Below are positions 39,985 through 48,457 of a stretch of 48,473 nucleotides of DNA, piece by piece. The first letter of the stretch is position 1. Every line of letters starts with the position of its first letter. A model generated the notes under the pieces. The model was not told where the DNA came from, searched no databases, and saw nothing but the letters and a program-made list of their open reading frames with translations. A program made the translations under genes and the position numbers. Location of the stretch: assembly GCF_002783505.1 (NCBI RefSeq), contig NZ_PFGL01000036.1, forward strand, positions 1-48,473. The letters run 5' to 3'. This stretch comes from Shewanella sp. CG12_big_fil_rev_8_21_14_0_65_47_15. Its GTDB lineage: Bacteria > Pseudomonadota > Gammaproteobacteria > Enterobacterales > Shewanellaceae.

Positions 39985-41916
39985 TTAAATCAAACGCTCG
40001 ACGTCTTGCCGCTCCTTGTTTGCCATCGCTATTGCTCGCCAGCCAATGACTCCTATAGCATGTTGCGCTTTATTAACGACCACAAGAAACTCGGTGTCCA
40101 ATTGATTAAGCTGTTGCAAAGCATCTTCTGAGGTCGCGACATCGTTGATGATAGGCACAGAGCGATCCATAATTTGATGGGCTTTTTTACGAAGAAAGGC
40201 CCTATCCTGTTCCCGCTCTGCGGCTGTGTCTATTAAGGGGCTCAACCAGTAATCTAAGAGACGTTGAGTAATCATACCCGTGATCTTGTGTGTCTCATTC
40301 AGCACCACGGCAACTTTCGCATGGGCCGTCGCTAATAAACGTTTGATATCGGCAAGCTCATGGTCAAGTGTCACAGTCACTACTGGTTCTAATGCCGCTG
40401 AGCCGATATGATCACTGATGCTAAGCTCACGGTTAATTAAAATCTCTAAGCAGGTTTCCACTATTTCGGGATCGAACAGCGTACCTTTGCCCGCCCGTAA
40501 TACTTCAGTCATTTTCGCCAAGCCCAAGGATGGCCGATAAGGTCGGTGGGAGAGTATTGAATCGACCACATCGGCAACCGCAATGATCTTGGCCTCGTAG
40601 AGAATGGCTTTATCTTTCAGCCCTAGCGGATAACCCGAGCCATCGAGCCGTTCATGGTGCTGTAAAATCATCTGTCTGATCGGCCAGGGAAACTCCACAC
40701 CTTCAACAATTTCCGCACCATGCTGCGGATGAGTTTGGATTAACGCGTACTCTTCCTTGGATAACTTAGAAGGTTTAGTCAAAATTTGTGACGGTATGGC
40801 GAGCTTCCCTATGTCATGCACTAGGGCACCTATTTTAAGCCCTTCTAAACGCTGCGGTTCTAAGCCAAGCTTTTCTCCAATCAAATAACTTAACTGAGCA
40901 ACTGATTTTTGATGCCCCGCGGTATAGGCATCCTTTAGCTCTAGCGCCTCTGAAATCGCGCTGATCAACTGAGTTAATGAGTGAGATAACTGCTCTTTTT
41001 GGGCCTTAATGATTTTTGACTGGCGGGAAACGGCCCGTAATGACCGTGGTAACTCTATGGTATGCCAAAGAATACTTGCAAAGGTGAGCAAAGATCTTGC
41101 ATCGCTGCGAGTATAGGGTTCATCCCTGCCTATCACACAAACTAAGCCGACCATTCGAGCACGAAATAAAATTGGCACCGCCATATAGCGGCCATTTAAC
41201 AGCAACTGATCAAATACAAAATCCCCCCGATGTGGCAGATTGTCCCTGTCGTTGTGGATAATGGGCTTATAGTTTTTGGCACATTCAAGCCATAAACGGC
41301 ACTCACGCTCCGCGACTTGAGTACCTTCTTTAACAAAATCCGCCGCATTATTCTTAGGGGTGGGATATTCAGTACGCGCAGCCAGTGTCAACGAACCTAA
41401 CTTCTCGTTATGCAGTAAAATAAAGCCATAATGACTCCCCGTTAAGGACATGGCTTTCGATATTGCGATTCTAAATACATCTTCTTGGGGAGATTTAATA
41501 ACATCTTCAATATGTTGTAGCCATGCATCACTTGCTTGAATCGCACGTCGGTAATCTGAGTGTAATTCTTTAATCTGTGGATCTTCAAAATTGGTGTCGG
41601 ATAGGATCAAATTCCAGCCCACATTGGGCACTAAATGCAGCGAAAAATGTAATCGCATGCCTTGATCATCTTGTAACTGAAACCCCACAATTTGTCTTTG
41701 CTGGCGAGCAATGTCGGCACAGAGTTCAGCATTGAAGGCGCTAAAAAGTTCTGAGAGTGGCTGATTGATGATTTGCGCAGCAGAGCGCTTACAACGGGCG
41801 TAAAAGGCTTGGCTCATGCGTTGCACTCGAAATTGTTCATCGAGTTGCGCCCATGATAAAGTCAAATTGTCAGGTAGGTCCTTTATCCCAACGATAAGAC
41901 TTCGACTAGTTGACAT
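39985..41916 (-). CDS. c-di-GMP phosphodiesterase, PAS-GAF-HD-GYP-CBS
   Basis: A 643-residue cytosolic signalling protein. An N-terminal PAS-like region ('LSWAQLDEQFRVQRMSQAFY', about 18-110) and a GAF domain (about 140-290) precede an HD-GYP domain with intact 'HDIGK' (367-371) and 'HHERLDGSGYP' (GYP at 428-430). The C-terminal roughly 140 residues look like two CBS motifs ('VVVLNETHKITGMIT', 'FLVVVNKAQHAIGVIG'). It should hydrolyse c-di-GMP in response to a ligand. GGGAG precedes the ATG. The CBS part may bind adenine nucleotides; that is inference. The gene converges on the DUF3718 gene. Confidence 0.87.
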   Translation of the reverse strand: MSTSRSLIVGIKDLPDNLTLSWAQLDEQFRVQRMSQAFYARCKRSAAQIINQPLSELFSAFNAELCADIARQQRQIVGFQLQDDQGMRLHFSLHLVPNVGWNLILSDTNFEDPQIKELHSDYRRAIQASDAWLQHIEDVIKSPQEDVFRIAISKAMSLTGSHYGFILLHNEKLGSLTLAARTEYPTPKNNAADFVKEGTQVAERECRLWLECAKNYKPIIHNDRDNLPHRGDFVFDQLLLNGRYMAVPILFRARMVGLVCVIGRDEPYTRSDARSLLTFASILWHTIELPRSLRAVSRQSKIIKAQKEQLSHSLTQLISAISEALELKDAYTAGHQKSVAQLSYLIGEKLGLEPQRLEGLKIGALVHDIGKLAIPSQILTKPSKLSKEEYALIQTHPQHGAEIVEGVEFPWPIRQMILQHHERLDGSGYPLGLKDKAILYEAKIIAVADVVDSILSHRPYRPSLGLAKMTEVLRAGKGTLFDPEIVETCLEILINRELSISDHIGSAALEPVVTVTLDHELADIKRLLATAHAKVAVVLNETHKITGMITQRLLDYWLSPLIDTAAEREQDRAFLRKKAHQIMDRSVPIINDVATSEDALQQLNQLDTEFLVVVNKAQHAIGVIGWRAIAMANKERQDVERLI

Positions 41917-42094
41917 TTATCACTCCCATCCATGACTAGCACATTGGATAAACACTTTACGGGTATTTGCCAAAATACTCTAATAAAAAATCTTAATAAA
42001 CAATTTGATAATATAAAAAATGAATATTGTTATGAGTCAATGGGGCGAGACTACTAACGTTAAGCTGCCCCCGACTTTCAATTAAAAGCCACCC

Positions 42095-42970
42095 TTAGAA
42101 TACGATGGTTTTATTACCATAAACGACCACTTGCTCGTTGAGCACAAGCTGTAATGCCTTACTGAGCACACTCTTCTCGACATCCCGCCCCGCCCTCGCC
42201 ATTTCTAAGGCACTGTAGCTATGATCGACGGGAATGACATCTTGCTTAATAATCGGTCCCTCATCGAGGCAATTATTCACAAAATGGGCTGTCGCGCCGA
42301 TGATCTTCACCCCGCGCTCCCAGGCTTGACGATAGGGCGCTGCGCCAATAAAGGCGGGTAAGAATGAATGGTGAATATTAATAATACGGTTGGGGAATTG
42401 CGCCACAAAATCGGGGGTTAATACCCGCATATATTTTGCCAGCACTAAATAATCGGGTTGATATTGGGACACCGCAGCGAGCAGCGCTTGCTCGTGTTGA
42501 GTTCTGTCCAATCCTTCATGGCTGACTAAATGAAAGGGAATATTGAACTTCTCCGTCAGTTCCCGCAGCGCGTTGTGATTACCGACCACGGCCGCAATTT
42601 CAACACTTAACCCACCGTAATAGGCTTTCATAAGTAAATCACCTAAGCAGTGCGCTTCTTTAGTGACCAGCACCACAATGCGTTTTTTACCGGCACTGAC
42701 TAAGGTCATATGATTCTGTGCTGGCAGTACATCCCGCAGATCCTGCAGTAACTGCTCGCTATCGAATATCCCTTCTAACTCAGTGCGCATAAAAAATCGC
42801 CCCTGGGCATTATCCACAAACTCACTGTTTTTAATGATATTGAGTTTATGGTTAAAACAAACGCCCGTGATCTTAGCGATAAGCCCTTGGGCATCGGCGC
42901 AATCTGTCATTAGGATTTTACGTGTTAAGGCTGGCTGAGCATTCAATGTTTGTTCATGCTGTGACTGCAA
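42095..42970 (-). CDS. purU: Formyltetrahydrofolate deformylase
   Basis: About 291 residues. An N-terminal ACT domain ('LMTDCADAQGLIAKITGVC') is followed by the formyltransferase-like catalytic domain with 'NIHHSFLPAFIGAAPY' and 'ATAHFVNNCLDEGPII' (His and Asp of the active site). It frees formate from 10-formyl-THF to balance one-carbon pools. I chose the TTG at 42970 because AGAGGAG lies 8 bases upstream; an ATG at 42997 has no ribosome site. 'NIIKNSEFVD' and 'TEAHCLGDLLMKA'-type sequence agree with E. coli PurU. Confidence 0.93.
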   Translation of the reverse strand: MQSQHEQTLNAQPALTRKILMTDCADAQGLIAKITGVCFNHKLNIIKNSEFVDNAQGRFFMRTELEGIFDSEQLLQDLRDVLPAQNHMTLVSAGKKRIVVLVTKEAHCLGDLLMKAYYGGLSVEIAAVVGNHNALRELTEKFNIPFHLVSHEGLDRTQHEQALLAAVSQYQPDYLVLAKYMRVLTPDFVAQFPNRIINIHHSFLPAFIGAAPYRQAWERGVKIIGATAHFVNNCLDEGPIIKQDVIPVDHSYSALEMARAGRDVEKSVLSKALQLVLNEQVVVYGNKTIVF

Positions 42971-43211
42971 AATCTGATCTCCTCTATGGTCCCTCATTCG
43001 AGTGTGCCATAGCTCATTACATCAAACAGCAGAAAATCCAACAAATAACGAGATAAAGCCGACATTTTAGAAGATTCATTCGATAAACCCCAAAATTTAA
43101 GCCACTAATTTGGGAAATCTAAGGCAATGGGATCAATATTGAGACAAGCAAATGAATAGCACACGAAAGATCAGCGGATATCTCGGCCAATTTTGATCAA
43201 ATTCAATAGAC

Positions 43212-44693
43212 TTAACGGCGAGTATCCAAATAGCGTTGCAGTACTTTTCGCAGGGTTTCAGCCTTAGTGCCATACACCACTTGGACACCTTTCCCCATCA
43301 CAATCACGCCCTTGGCCCCTAGCTGGCTCAAACGTACTTTATTCACCAACTCAGGTTTATGCACACTTAAGCGTAACCTGGTTAAACAGGCATTCAACTC
43401 AACAATATTCTCTCTTCCACCAAGTGCGGCAATGATCGCCCTTAAACTCTCCTTAGCCCCTTGATGCTCTTGTTGTTCGAGTCGACCGGGGGTTTTTAAA
43501 TTAAAGGCTAAAATACTCAATCTAAACAAAAGGTAATAAATTATCGCCGTTAATGGACCAAGGAAAATAAACCAACTGGTATTGCGAGAAAGGGAAAACA
43601 AGAGCGAAAAATCCACCAGCCCGTGGGAAAACACTATGCTGTGGTGAATATCGAGCAGAATGCACACCGAATAGGCAAGCCCTGAGAGTAACGCATGAAT
43701 TAAAAATAAAACCGGCGCCACAAACATAAAGGCAAATTCAATAGGTTCAGTCACCCCAGTCAACCAACTCGCCGCCGCGGCCGAGAGCATAATGCCGGCC
43801 ACCCGATTGCGCTCAGACCTATCGGCACAACGCCACATGGCAAGGGCCGCCGCGGGCAACCCCCACATTTTAATCAAATACCCACCGGCAAGATTGCCCG
43901 CCTGGGGATCGCCCGCTAAATAGCGCGCCACTTCGCCACGGATAACTTCCTGCCCCTGTAATTGATATTGTCCCACTTCTAAATAGAAAGGCGCATTCCA
44001 AATATGATGTAGCCCTAATGGAATGAGCAAGCGCTCTAGCGCACCATATACGCCAAACGCAATGGCGGGCTTCTGATATACGGCCCAGTCTGACACTTGC
44101 TCAATCAGAAGTGACAGGGGTGGCCAAACATGGGCAAGCCCATAGCCTAGCCCCATGGCTAAAGGAATAATCAGCAAAGATGCGCTGCGCCGCCCCTCGA
44201 AGAAGGAGAAAATGGCTGGCAATTGAATATATTGGCTCCAACGCACCGCAAGACAAGTGATACCACCGAGCAACATACCGCCCGCAATGCCAGTATCTAA
44301 AGTCTCCATTCCAAGTAAGGGCTGGGTTGGAAGTCGGTATAGATCGGCGAGGGCCGCTAGGGTTGCCGTCATCACCCCATATCCAAACACGGCGGTAAAT
44401 GCGGCAATGCCTTGATCGCGGCAAAAACCGATAGCGACCGCCACCGCAAACAGCATGGGCATAATGGCAAAAATCAACTTACCCACAGCCAACATCAGCA
44501 CGGTAAGCTCGGCGGGCATAAAAGGAATGGGGCTTACGGTTAACCCCAGCATCACGCCTGCCGCCGGTAAAATAGCAATAGGTATGAGTAGCGCTTGGCT
44601 TAGGCGCTGGGCAAATTTAAACCATTGTTGAGTGACAAAGTGACCTAAGCGGCGAGCTCGGATTTGACGACTTGATTCCAACGTTCCAGCCAT
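43212..44693 (-). CDS. PTS EIICB permease, glucose/N-acetylglucosamine type
   Basis: A 493-residue sugar permease that phosphorylates its substrate during uptake. The EIIC part (about 20-400, around 10 helices, with 'GVTEPIEFAF') is followed by a short EIIB domain with the phospho-cysteine C436 ('NACLTRLRLSV') and 'GVIVMGKGVQVVYG'. No EIIA domain, EIIA gene or sugar enzyme lies nearby, so the EIIA (Crr-like) must come from elsewhere and the sugar is unknown. The start overlaps the flavodoxin gene by 49 bases. N-acetylglucosamine, glucose or maltose-type substrates are all possible. Confidence 0.85.
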   Translation of the reverse strand: MAGTLESSRQIRARRLGHFVTQQWFKFAQRLSQALLIPIAILPAAGVMLGLTVSPIPFMPAELTVLMLAVGKLIFAIMPMLFAVAVAIGFCRDQGIAAFTAVFGYGVMTATLAALADLYRLPTQPLLGMETLDTGIAGGMLLGGITCLAVRWSQYIQLPAIFSFFEGRRSASLLIIPLAMGLGYGLAHVWPPLSLLIEQVSDWAVYQKPAIAFGVYGALERLLIPLGLHHIWNAPFYLEVGQYQLQGQEVIRGEVARYLAGDPQAGNLAGGYLIKMWGLPAAALAMWRCADRSERNRVAGIMLSAAAASWLTGVTEPIEFAFMFVAPVLFLIHALLSGLAYSVCILLDIHHSIVFSHGLVDFSLLFSLSRNTSWFIFLGPLTAIIYYLLFRLSILAFNLKTPGRLEQQEHQGAKESLRAIIAALGGRENIVELNACLTRLRLSVHKPELVNKVRLSQLGAKGVIVMGKGVQVVYGTKAETLRKVLQRYLDTRR

Positions 44694-45109
44694 TTTATTG
44701 CTTCTACCTCAGGTTCCATGGTTTCACAGGCATCGATTTCAAGACGCTCAAGGATAGGTTTTGCACCTAATTCAATCAGTAACTCATCGACCGACTTACC
44801 CGCACCGCAGAAAGTCTCGTAACTCGAATCCCCAAGTGCAATAACACTGAATTTAAGCTCTGGTAAGTAAGGGGCGGTATTTTTTAGGTGATAAAACCAA
44901 GGCTGAATGTCATCGGGTAAATCACCCTGCCCCGTGGTTGAAGTCACCACCACTAACAACTCATCCTGGGGTGGGGTGAAGTGGGCAATCTCGTCCGGTT
45001 GCCATAGTTTCGCCTCATAACCGAGTTGAATTAATGCCTTTTCTAAGGTTTCAGCCGTAAACTGCGCACTACCATACACAGTGCCAAACACCAGATTCAC
45101 CTTTTTCAT
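44645..45109 (-). CDS. Flavodoxin, YqcA/MioC-like
   Basis: A 154-residue FMN-binding flavodoxin-fold protein. The phosphate-loop region ('FGTVYGSAQFTAETL') and 'VVTSTTGQGDLPDDI' and 'VIALGDSSYETFCGAG' (FMN loops) are present. The second two motifs match E. coli YqcA, which also neighbours truC and yqcC. It probably donates electrons to a partner enzyme; none is shown here. I chose the ATG at 45109 with GGAG 6 bases upstream. It ends inside the EIICB gene. Confidence 0.88.
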   Translation of the reverse strand: MKKVNLVFGTVYGSAQFTAETLEKALIQLGYEAKLWQPDEIAHFTPPQDELLVVVTSTTGQGDLPDDIQPWFYHLKNTAPYLPELKFSVIALGDSSYETFCGAGKSVDELLIELGAKPILERLEIDACETMEPEVEAIKWLERWNQVVKSELAA

Positions 45110-45222
45110 GATATACTCCATCTTGCGCTATTAAGCTGAACTTACTTTATTCTCAGGCTTTAGGGCAAGTAACGACGTAAAATATTTATAAATCAAGTTA
45201 TTGAGCATGAGGAAGGCTACTG

Positions 45223-45417
45223 ATGCGACAGACCACTAGGCTCAAACACCTCAAGCAACATCACAAAACCACCAAAATTAGACGCAAGCATTACTTCCAC
45301 GCCGCTCAACAGGACCTTCAATCCCCCCTCGCTCCGACTCCCGGTTTTTCGACCTTAGCCAATATGATGCAAAAGCTGCGTCCACAGGTGACAAATACTT
45401 CAAGCATACAAGACTGA
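45223..45417 (+). CDS. Small basic hypothetical protein
   Basis: A 64-residue ORF lying alone on the plus strand in the 436-base gap between the flavodoxin gene and truC. A strong GAGGAAGG lies 6 bases before the ATG. The N-terminal third is very basic and His-rich ('LKHLKQHHKTTKIRRKHYFH'), and the rest is Pro/Gln-rich and polar. There is no membrane segment and no motif I know. The ribosome site argues for a real gene, but it could be chance. Nothing is known to me about its function. Confidence 0.5.
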   Translation: MRQTTRLKHLKQHHKTTKIRRKHYFHAAQQDLQSPLAPTPGFSTLANMMQKLRPQVTNTSSIQD

Positions 45418-45534
45418 TGTCGGCGGGCGCTTAACGAATCGCCGTAACCTGCATCACTTTGATAAATCCAGCATGCAAATGAAAAGACGCTCGATAAGCC
45501 TCTCAGCCCATTCTAGACAGGGTTCTGCTCGTTC

Positions 45535-45560
45535 TTAGCAATCAACTATTTAGCAATCAA
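45535..45560. repeat. 15-bp short tandem duplication at the truC end
   Basis: TTAGCAATCAA occurs at 45535 and 45550, 15 bases apart. The second copy codes the last residues of TruC (Leu-Ile-Ala-Lys) and the stop lies between. It looks like a slippage duplication of the gene end, as seen for the antiporter gene near 11.86 kb. Confidence 0.7.
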
Positions 45561-46385
45561 GAGTGTCGGCTCTTGGCTGAGTACGGCATCATCCCAACCA
45601 AGACCAGAAAATACCTGCTCCCATTGTGGCTCAAGCTCAGTCTCAATGTTGATCCGTGTTTGGGTTACGGGGTGTGTAAAGGTGAGTTTTTTAGCGATAA
45701 GCCACAGGCGATTCAAGCCAAAATGTTCCCGGAAAAAGGCATTCTGTTTGCCATCACCATGGGTGGTGTCACCTAAAATAGGATGACGCAAATGGGCCAT
45801 ATGTCTTCTTAGTTGATGCTTGCGCCCCGTTTTAGGGCAAAGTCGCACTAACGCAAAACGACTCGTTGGGTATCGTCCTGAAGGATATGGAATTTCCGCA
45901 TTGAGCAAAGGCTCATAGGCAGTGACGGCATCCTGCGCCGCTTTATCTTGGCTTGCGTATTTATCCCCCACTTCATCGAGTTCAACTTTGAGGGCATAAT
46001 CGAGCACACCTGATTCATGCATATTGCCACGAACTAGTGCAAGGTATTGTTTTTCAACAGTATGATTAGCAAATTGCTCACAGAGGTTATTGGCTATCTC
46101 GCTACTTTTGGCAAACACTAATACACCGGAAGTAGGCCTGTCTAAGCGATGCACGGGGAATACATGGCAACCAACTAAATCCCGGGTCAACTGCATAGCA
46201 AAAAAACGCTCACGGCGGGCCAAATAACTACGGTGAACGAGTAAGCCTGCGGGCTTATGGATCGCAACTATATATTCATCTTCAAATAAAATAGTCAACT
46301 CCGGCGCTTGCTCATCACAGTCACCTTGGGTGGCTGGGTCTAGTGCAGCATCGGGCATCTCCAGCCATGCATCATCTTGGTTCAT
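45546..46385 (-). CDS. truC: tRNA pseudouridine(65) synthase
   Basis: A 279-residue RluA-family enzyme converting U65 of certain tRNAs to pseudouridine. The catalytic motif 'HRLDRPTSG' (D82), 'VAIHKPAGLLVHRS' and 'KTGRKHQLRRHMAHLRHPI' are present. About 28 residues precede the conserved core start ('LTILFEDEYIVAIHKP'), a short extension compared with E. coli TruC (260). Its ATG overlaps the yqcC stop by 14 bases, so it is translationally coupled; this pair is conserved in E. coli. Confidence 0.93.
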   Translation of the reverse strand: MNQDDAWLEMPDAALDPATQGDCDEQAPELTILFEDEYIVAIHKPAGLLVHRSYLARRERFFAMQLTRDLVGCHVFPVHRLDRPTSGVLVFAKSSEIANNLCEQFANHTVEKQYLALVRGNMHESGVLDYALKVELDEVGDKYASQDKAAQDAVTAYEPLLNAEIPYPSGRYPTSRFALVRLCPKTGRKHQLRRHMAHLRHPILGDTTHGDGKQNAFFREHFGLNRLWLIAKKLTFTHPVTQTRINIETELEPQWEQVFSGLGWDDAVLSQEPTLLIAK

Positions 46386-46713
46386 TTAACAACATATCCA
46401 ATTCGTTTAAGACACCAATTAACAACTGTAATTGGCCCATGTTTTGCCACACATGCTGTGCCATTGGAGCAATAGCAATTTGCGAGGGTAATGGCTGCCC
46501 GGCGTCAATCAGCGCTTGCATGCGGGGGATAAAAATAAACTGTAACCATTGCTCCAAGGGCATAAGATCACAGGCAAAAGGGGCTGTGCTTGCCATAGCC
46601 TGCGCGGAGGGTGCTGTGGTTGACCATAACCCTGCTTGACGTAAGCAATCGGATATTTGCGCTAGTTTTGTTCGCGTTTGGCTATATAACATTGATTTCA
46701 AATCCACTGACAT
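46372..46713 (-). CDS. yqcC: YqcC family protein (DUF446)
   Basis: A 113-residue protein of unknown function. The DUF446 pattern is seen in 'FACDLMPLEQWLQFIFIPRMQALIDAGQPLPSQIAIAPMAQ'. There is no signal or membrane segment; it is probably a small cytosolic helical protein. It overlaps truC by 14 bases and lies divergent from the DUF3549 gene. The ribosome site is weak, and an ATG at codon 8 is a possible alternative start. Confidence 0.88.
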   Translation of the reverse strand: MSVDLKSMLYSQTRTKLAQISDCLRQAGLWSTTAPSAQAMASTAPFACDLMPLEQWLQFIFIPRMQALIDAGQPLPSQIAIAPMAQHVWQNMGQLQLLIGVLNELDMLLNEPR

Positions 46714-46851
46714 TTAGCGCGGGATAGCGACATCCCCAAGATGCCCGCACACTCATTCGGCCGATTAAAGTCCGGCAATCATACCATCCAGACGCACTTC
46801 CCCCTATAATGTCACCCATTTATTGAGCCTTTTTGATGATATTGTAGCCAA

Positions 46852-47865
46852 ATGACTGAAATTACTACTCTTAGCCAATTTTTAACCACAGCCAAAACCC
46901 AGTTTCAAGTATATGACCTAGGCCGCAGGGTGCAGCATATTGATCTGCTGGCGTTTCATCAAATCGAATCCCTTGCAACTCCCTATCCTTATCCAATACA
47001 GGGACATGCACAATTTGCCATTGTATTTTGGGATGCGAGCCAGCAGCATTTTATCTGGTTCCTAAAACTGGCGTTAGATGAACAAGGATTACTGTCGCCC
47101 GCGCCACGGTCACAATTTATCGAAATGGTGTTATCGGCCCTAGGGCAAGATCCCACCCAACCACTGAGTGATGAGCAGCAAGAACGCTTAGCCAACAACC
47201 CTTTTAGCTTTAAACCAAGCCAAGAAAAATTAGCGGTATTCAATGCATTAGTACGTAAGCAATTAGGACAAAGGGCATCAACACAGTATGAATTTGCAAT
47301 GCAATACCTTGCTGGTCAAATCGCTCCCAGCCAATGGCAACAGGTAGGAATGCAAGGAATTGCCGATGTATGCGTGCGAGTTAACGAGCAAGACCATGAG
47401 GCACACATTATTGCCAGTTTTGATACGGCAGCAATGGAAGTGCAAATCGCCCTTTGCCAATGTTTAGAGCATGTGCATTTAAGCCCAGCACTTGCCAACA
47501 AAATTTTTGACAAGTTCACCTTGGCCCCAGTTGAATACAAAACCTATTTTCTGCGCGCATTAGCCTCCAATAACGAGTTAAGCCAAAAGGCATTTATTCA
47601 TTTGCATCTAGCATCACAGCTAGATGCCAATAGCCTGCTCAGTATCGCAGGACGTAATTGGACAGTACTAAAGCAAGAGGTGAGTCGCAGTATTTACTTA
47701 GAAGCACTAGCCCTTCAACCCCAAGCCTTTTTTAATCAGGTCTTTGCTGATATTGTGGCTATCCCTAGTTTACGCAATCAATTACTAGGTGAATTAAGAA
47801 ATCCCAATCGTAGCGTTCAACTATCACAGGCCATAGGTGGTTTGTTTAAGGCGGCAAGCAAATGA
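46852..47865 (+). CDS. DUF3549 family protein
   Basis: A 337-residue protein of unknown function. 'QFQVYDLGRRVQHIDLLAFHQIE' opens the DUF3549 pattern. The C-terminal half is helical with repeated 'IALCQCLEHVHLSPALANKIF'-like pieces that look like HEAT-type helices; that is inference. No membrane segment or enzyme motif is seen. It overlaps the DUF3301 gene by 4 bases (ATGA), so the two proteins are coupled. The two genes read divergently from yqcC. Confidence 0.83.
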   Translation: MTEITTLSQFLTTAKTQFQVYDLGRRVQHIDLLAFHQIESLATPYPYPIQGHAQFAIVFWDASQQHFIWFLKLALDEQGLLSPAPRSQFIEMVLSALGQDPTQPLSDEQQERLANNPFSFKPSQEKLAVFNALVRKQLGQRASTQYEFAMQYLAGQIAPSQWQQVGMQGIADVCVRVNEQDHEAHIIASFDTAAMEVQIALCQCLEHVHLSPALANKIFDKFTLAPVEYKTYFLRALASNNELSQKAFIHLHLASQLDANSLLSIAGRNWTVLKQEVSRSIYLEALALQPQAFFNQVFADIVAIPSLRNQLLGELRNPNRSVQLSQAIGGLFKAASK

Positions 47866-48248
47866 TGTCAGATTTACTGTTAATTATTGCATTGGTCGTG
47901 ATTGCCGCATTCTTTTGGCAACTAAGACAAATGGCAGAATTAAGCCGTATTTTTGCCGAGAAAGAATGTTGTCGGCAAAAAGTTCAGCTCCTAGCGATTG
48001 CCATGGAAACCGCCCGTCCAAGCCTTGGCGGGACGACAGGAATATGCTGGAAAGCTAAATATTTATTTGAATTTAGTACCGACGGTATCAACCAATACAG
48101 TGGTCATATTTGGATGCTCGGCAAAAAAATTCAAAAAATTGAGTGGCCAATCTTCCCTGAACCAGAATGGCATGAAGCGCCTACAGCGCAGGGGAAATTT
48201 GGCGGTTGTGGTACGCAAAGCGGCTGTAGCTCAGGCAAGTGCCATTAA
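47862..48248 (+). CDS. DUF3301 family membrane-anchored protein
   Basis: A 128-residue protein of unknown function. One N-terminal membrane helix (about 4-20) anchors a small domain. 'KECCRQKVQLLAIAMETARPS' carries a Cys pair (36-37), and the C-terminus is Gly/Ser/Cys-rich with Cys at 116, 122 and 127 ('GGCGTQSGCSSGKCH'), which could bind metal. The start overlaps the DUF3549 stop as ATGA. AAGGCGGCAAG upstream serves as a weak ribosome site. A hairpin follows. Confidence 0.82.
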   Translation: MMSDLLLIIALVVIAAFFWQLRQMAELSRIFAEKECCRQKVQLLAIAMETARPSLGGTTGICWKAKYLFEFSTDGINQYSGHIWMLGKKIQKIEWPIFPEPEWHEAPTAQGKFGGCGTQSGCSSGKCH

Positions 48249-48312
48249 GCGACTGACTACCGAAAAGGCTCAGTCTCAATAGTCAAACCAAGTCACCAAT
48301 CCCCATAAAAGA

Positions 48313-48340
48313 AAGGGCGCGATCCTAAGATCACGCCCTT
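48313..48340 (+). terminator. Hairpin after the DUF3301 gene
   Basis: AAGGGCGCGATC, loop CTAA, GATCACGCCCTT: a 12-bp stem with one C/A mismatch, then CTGTTCTCTGTT. A weak-tailed terminator closing the DUF3549-DUF3301 pair. Confidence 0.7.
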
Positions 48341-48457
48341 CTGTTCTCTGTTAAGCTATCCCGCTATTATTGTGCTCCCTGCACCATCCATGCGTAAACA
48401 AGGTAGTGTTCAAATTTCTGTGTCATTTCTTTAAGCTATACCAAAAAGAGATGATTT

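Noticed and set aside
43189..43204. TTTGATCAAA palindrome after the EIICB gene
   Set aside because: A 10-base palindrome in AT-rich DNA is common by chance and no regulator in the window fits it.
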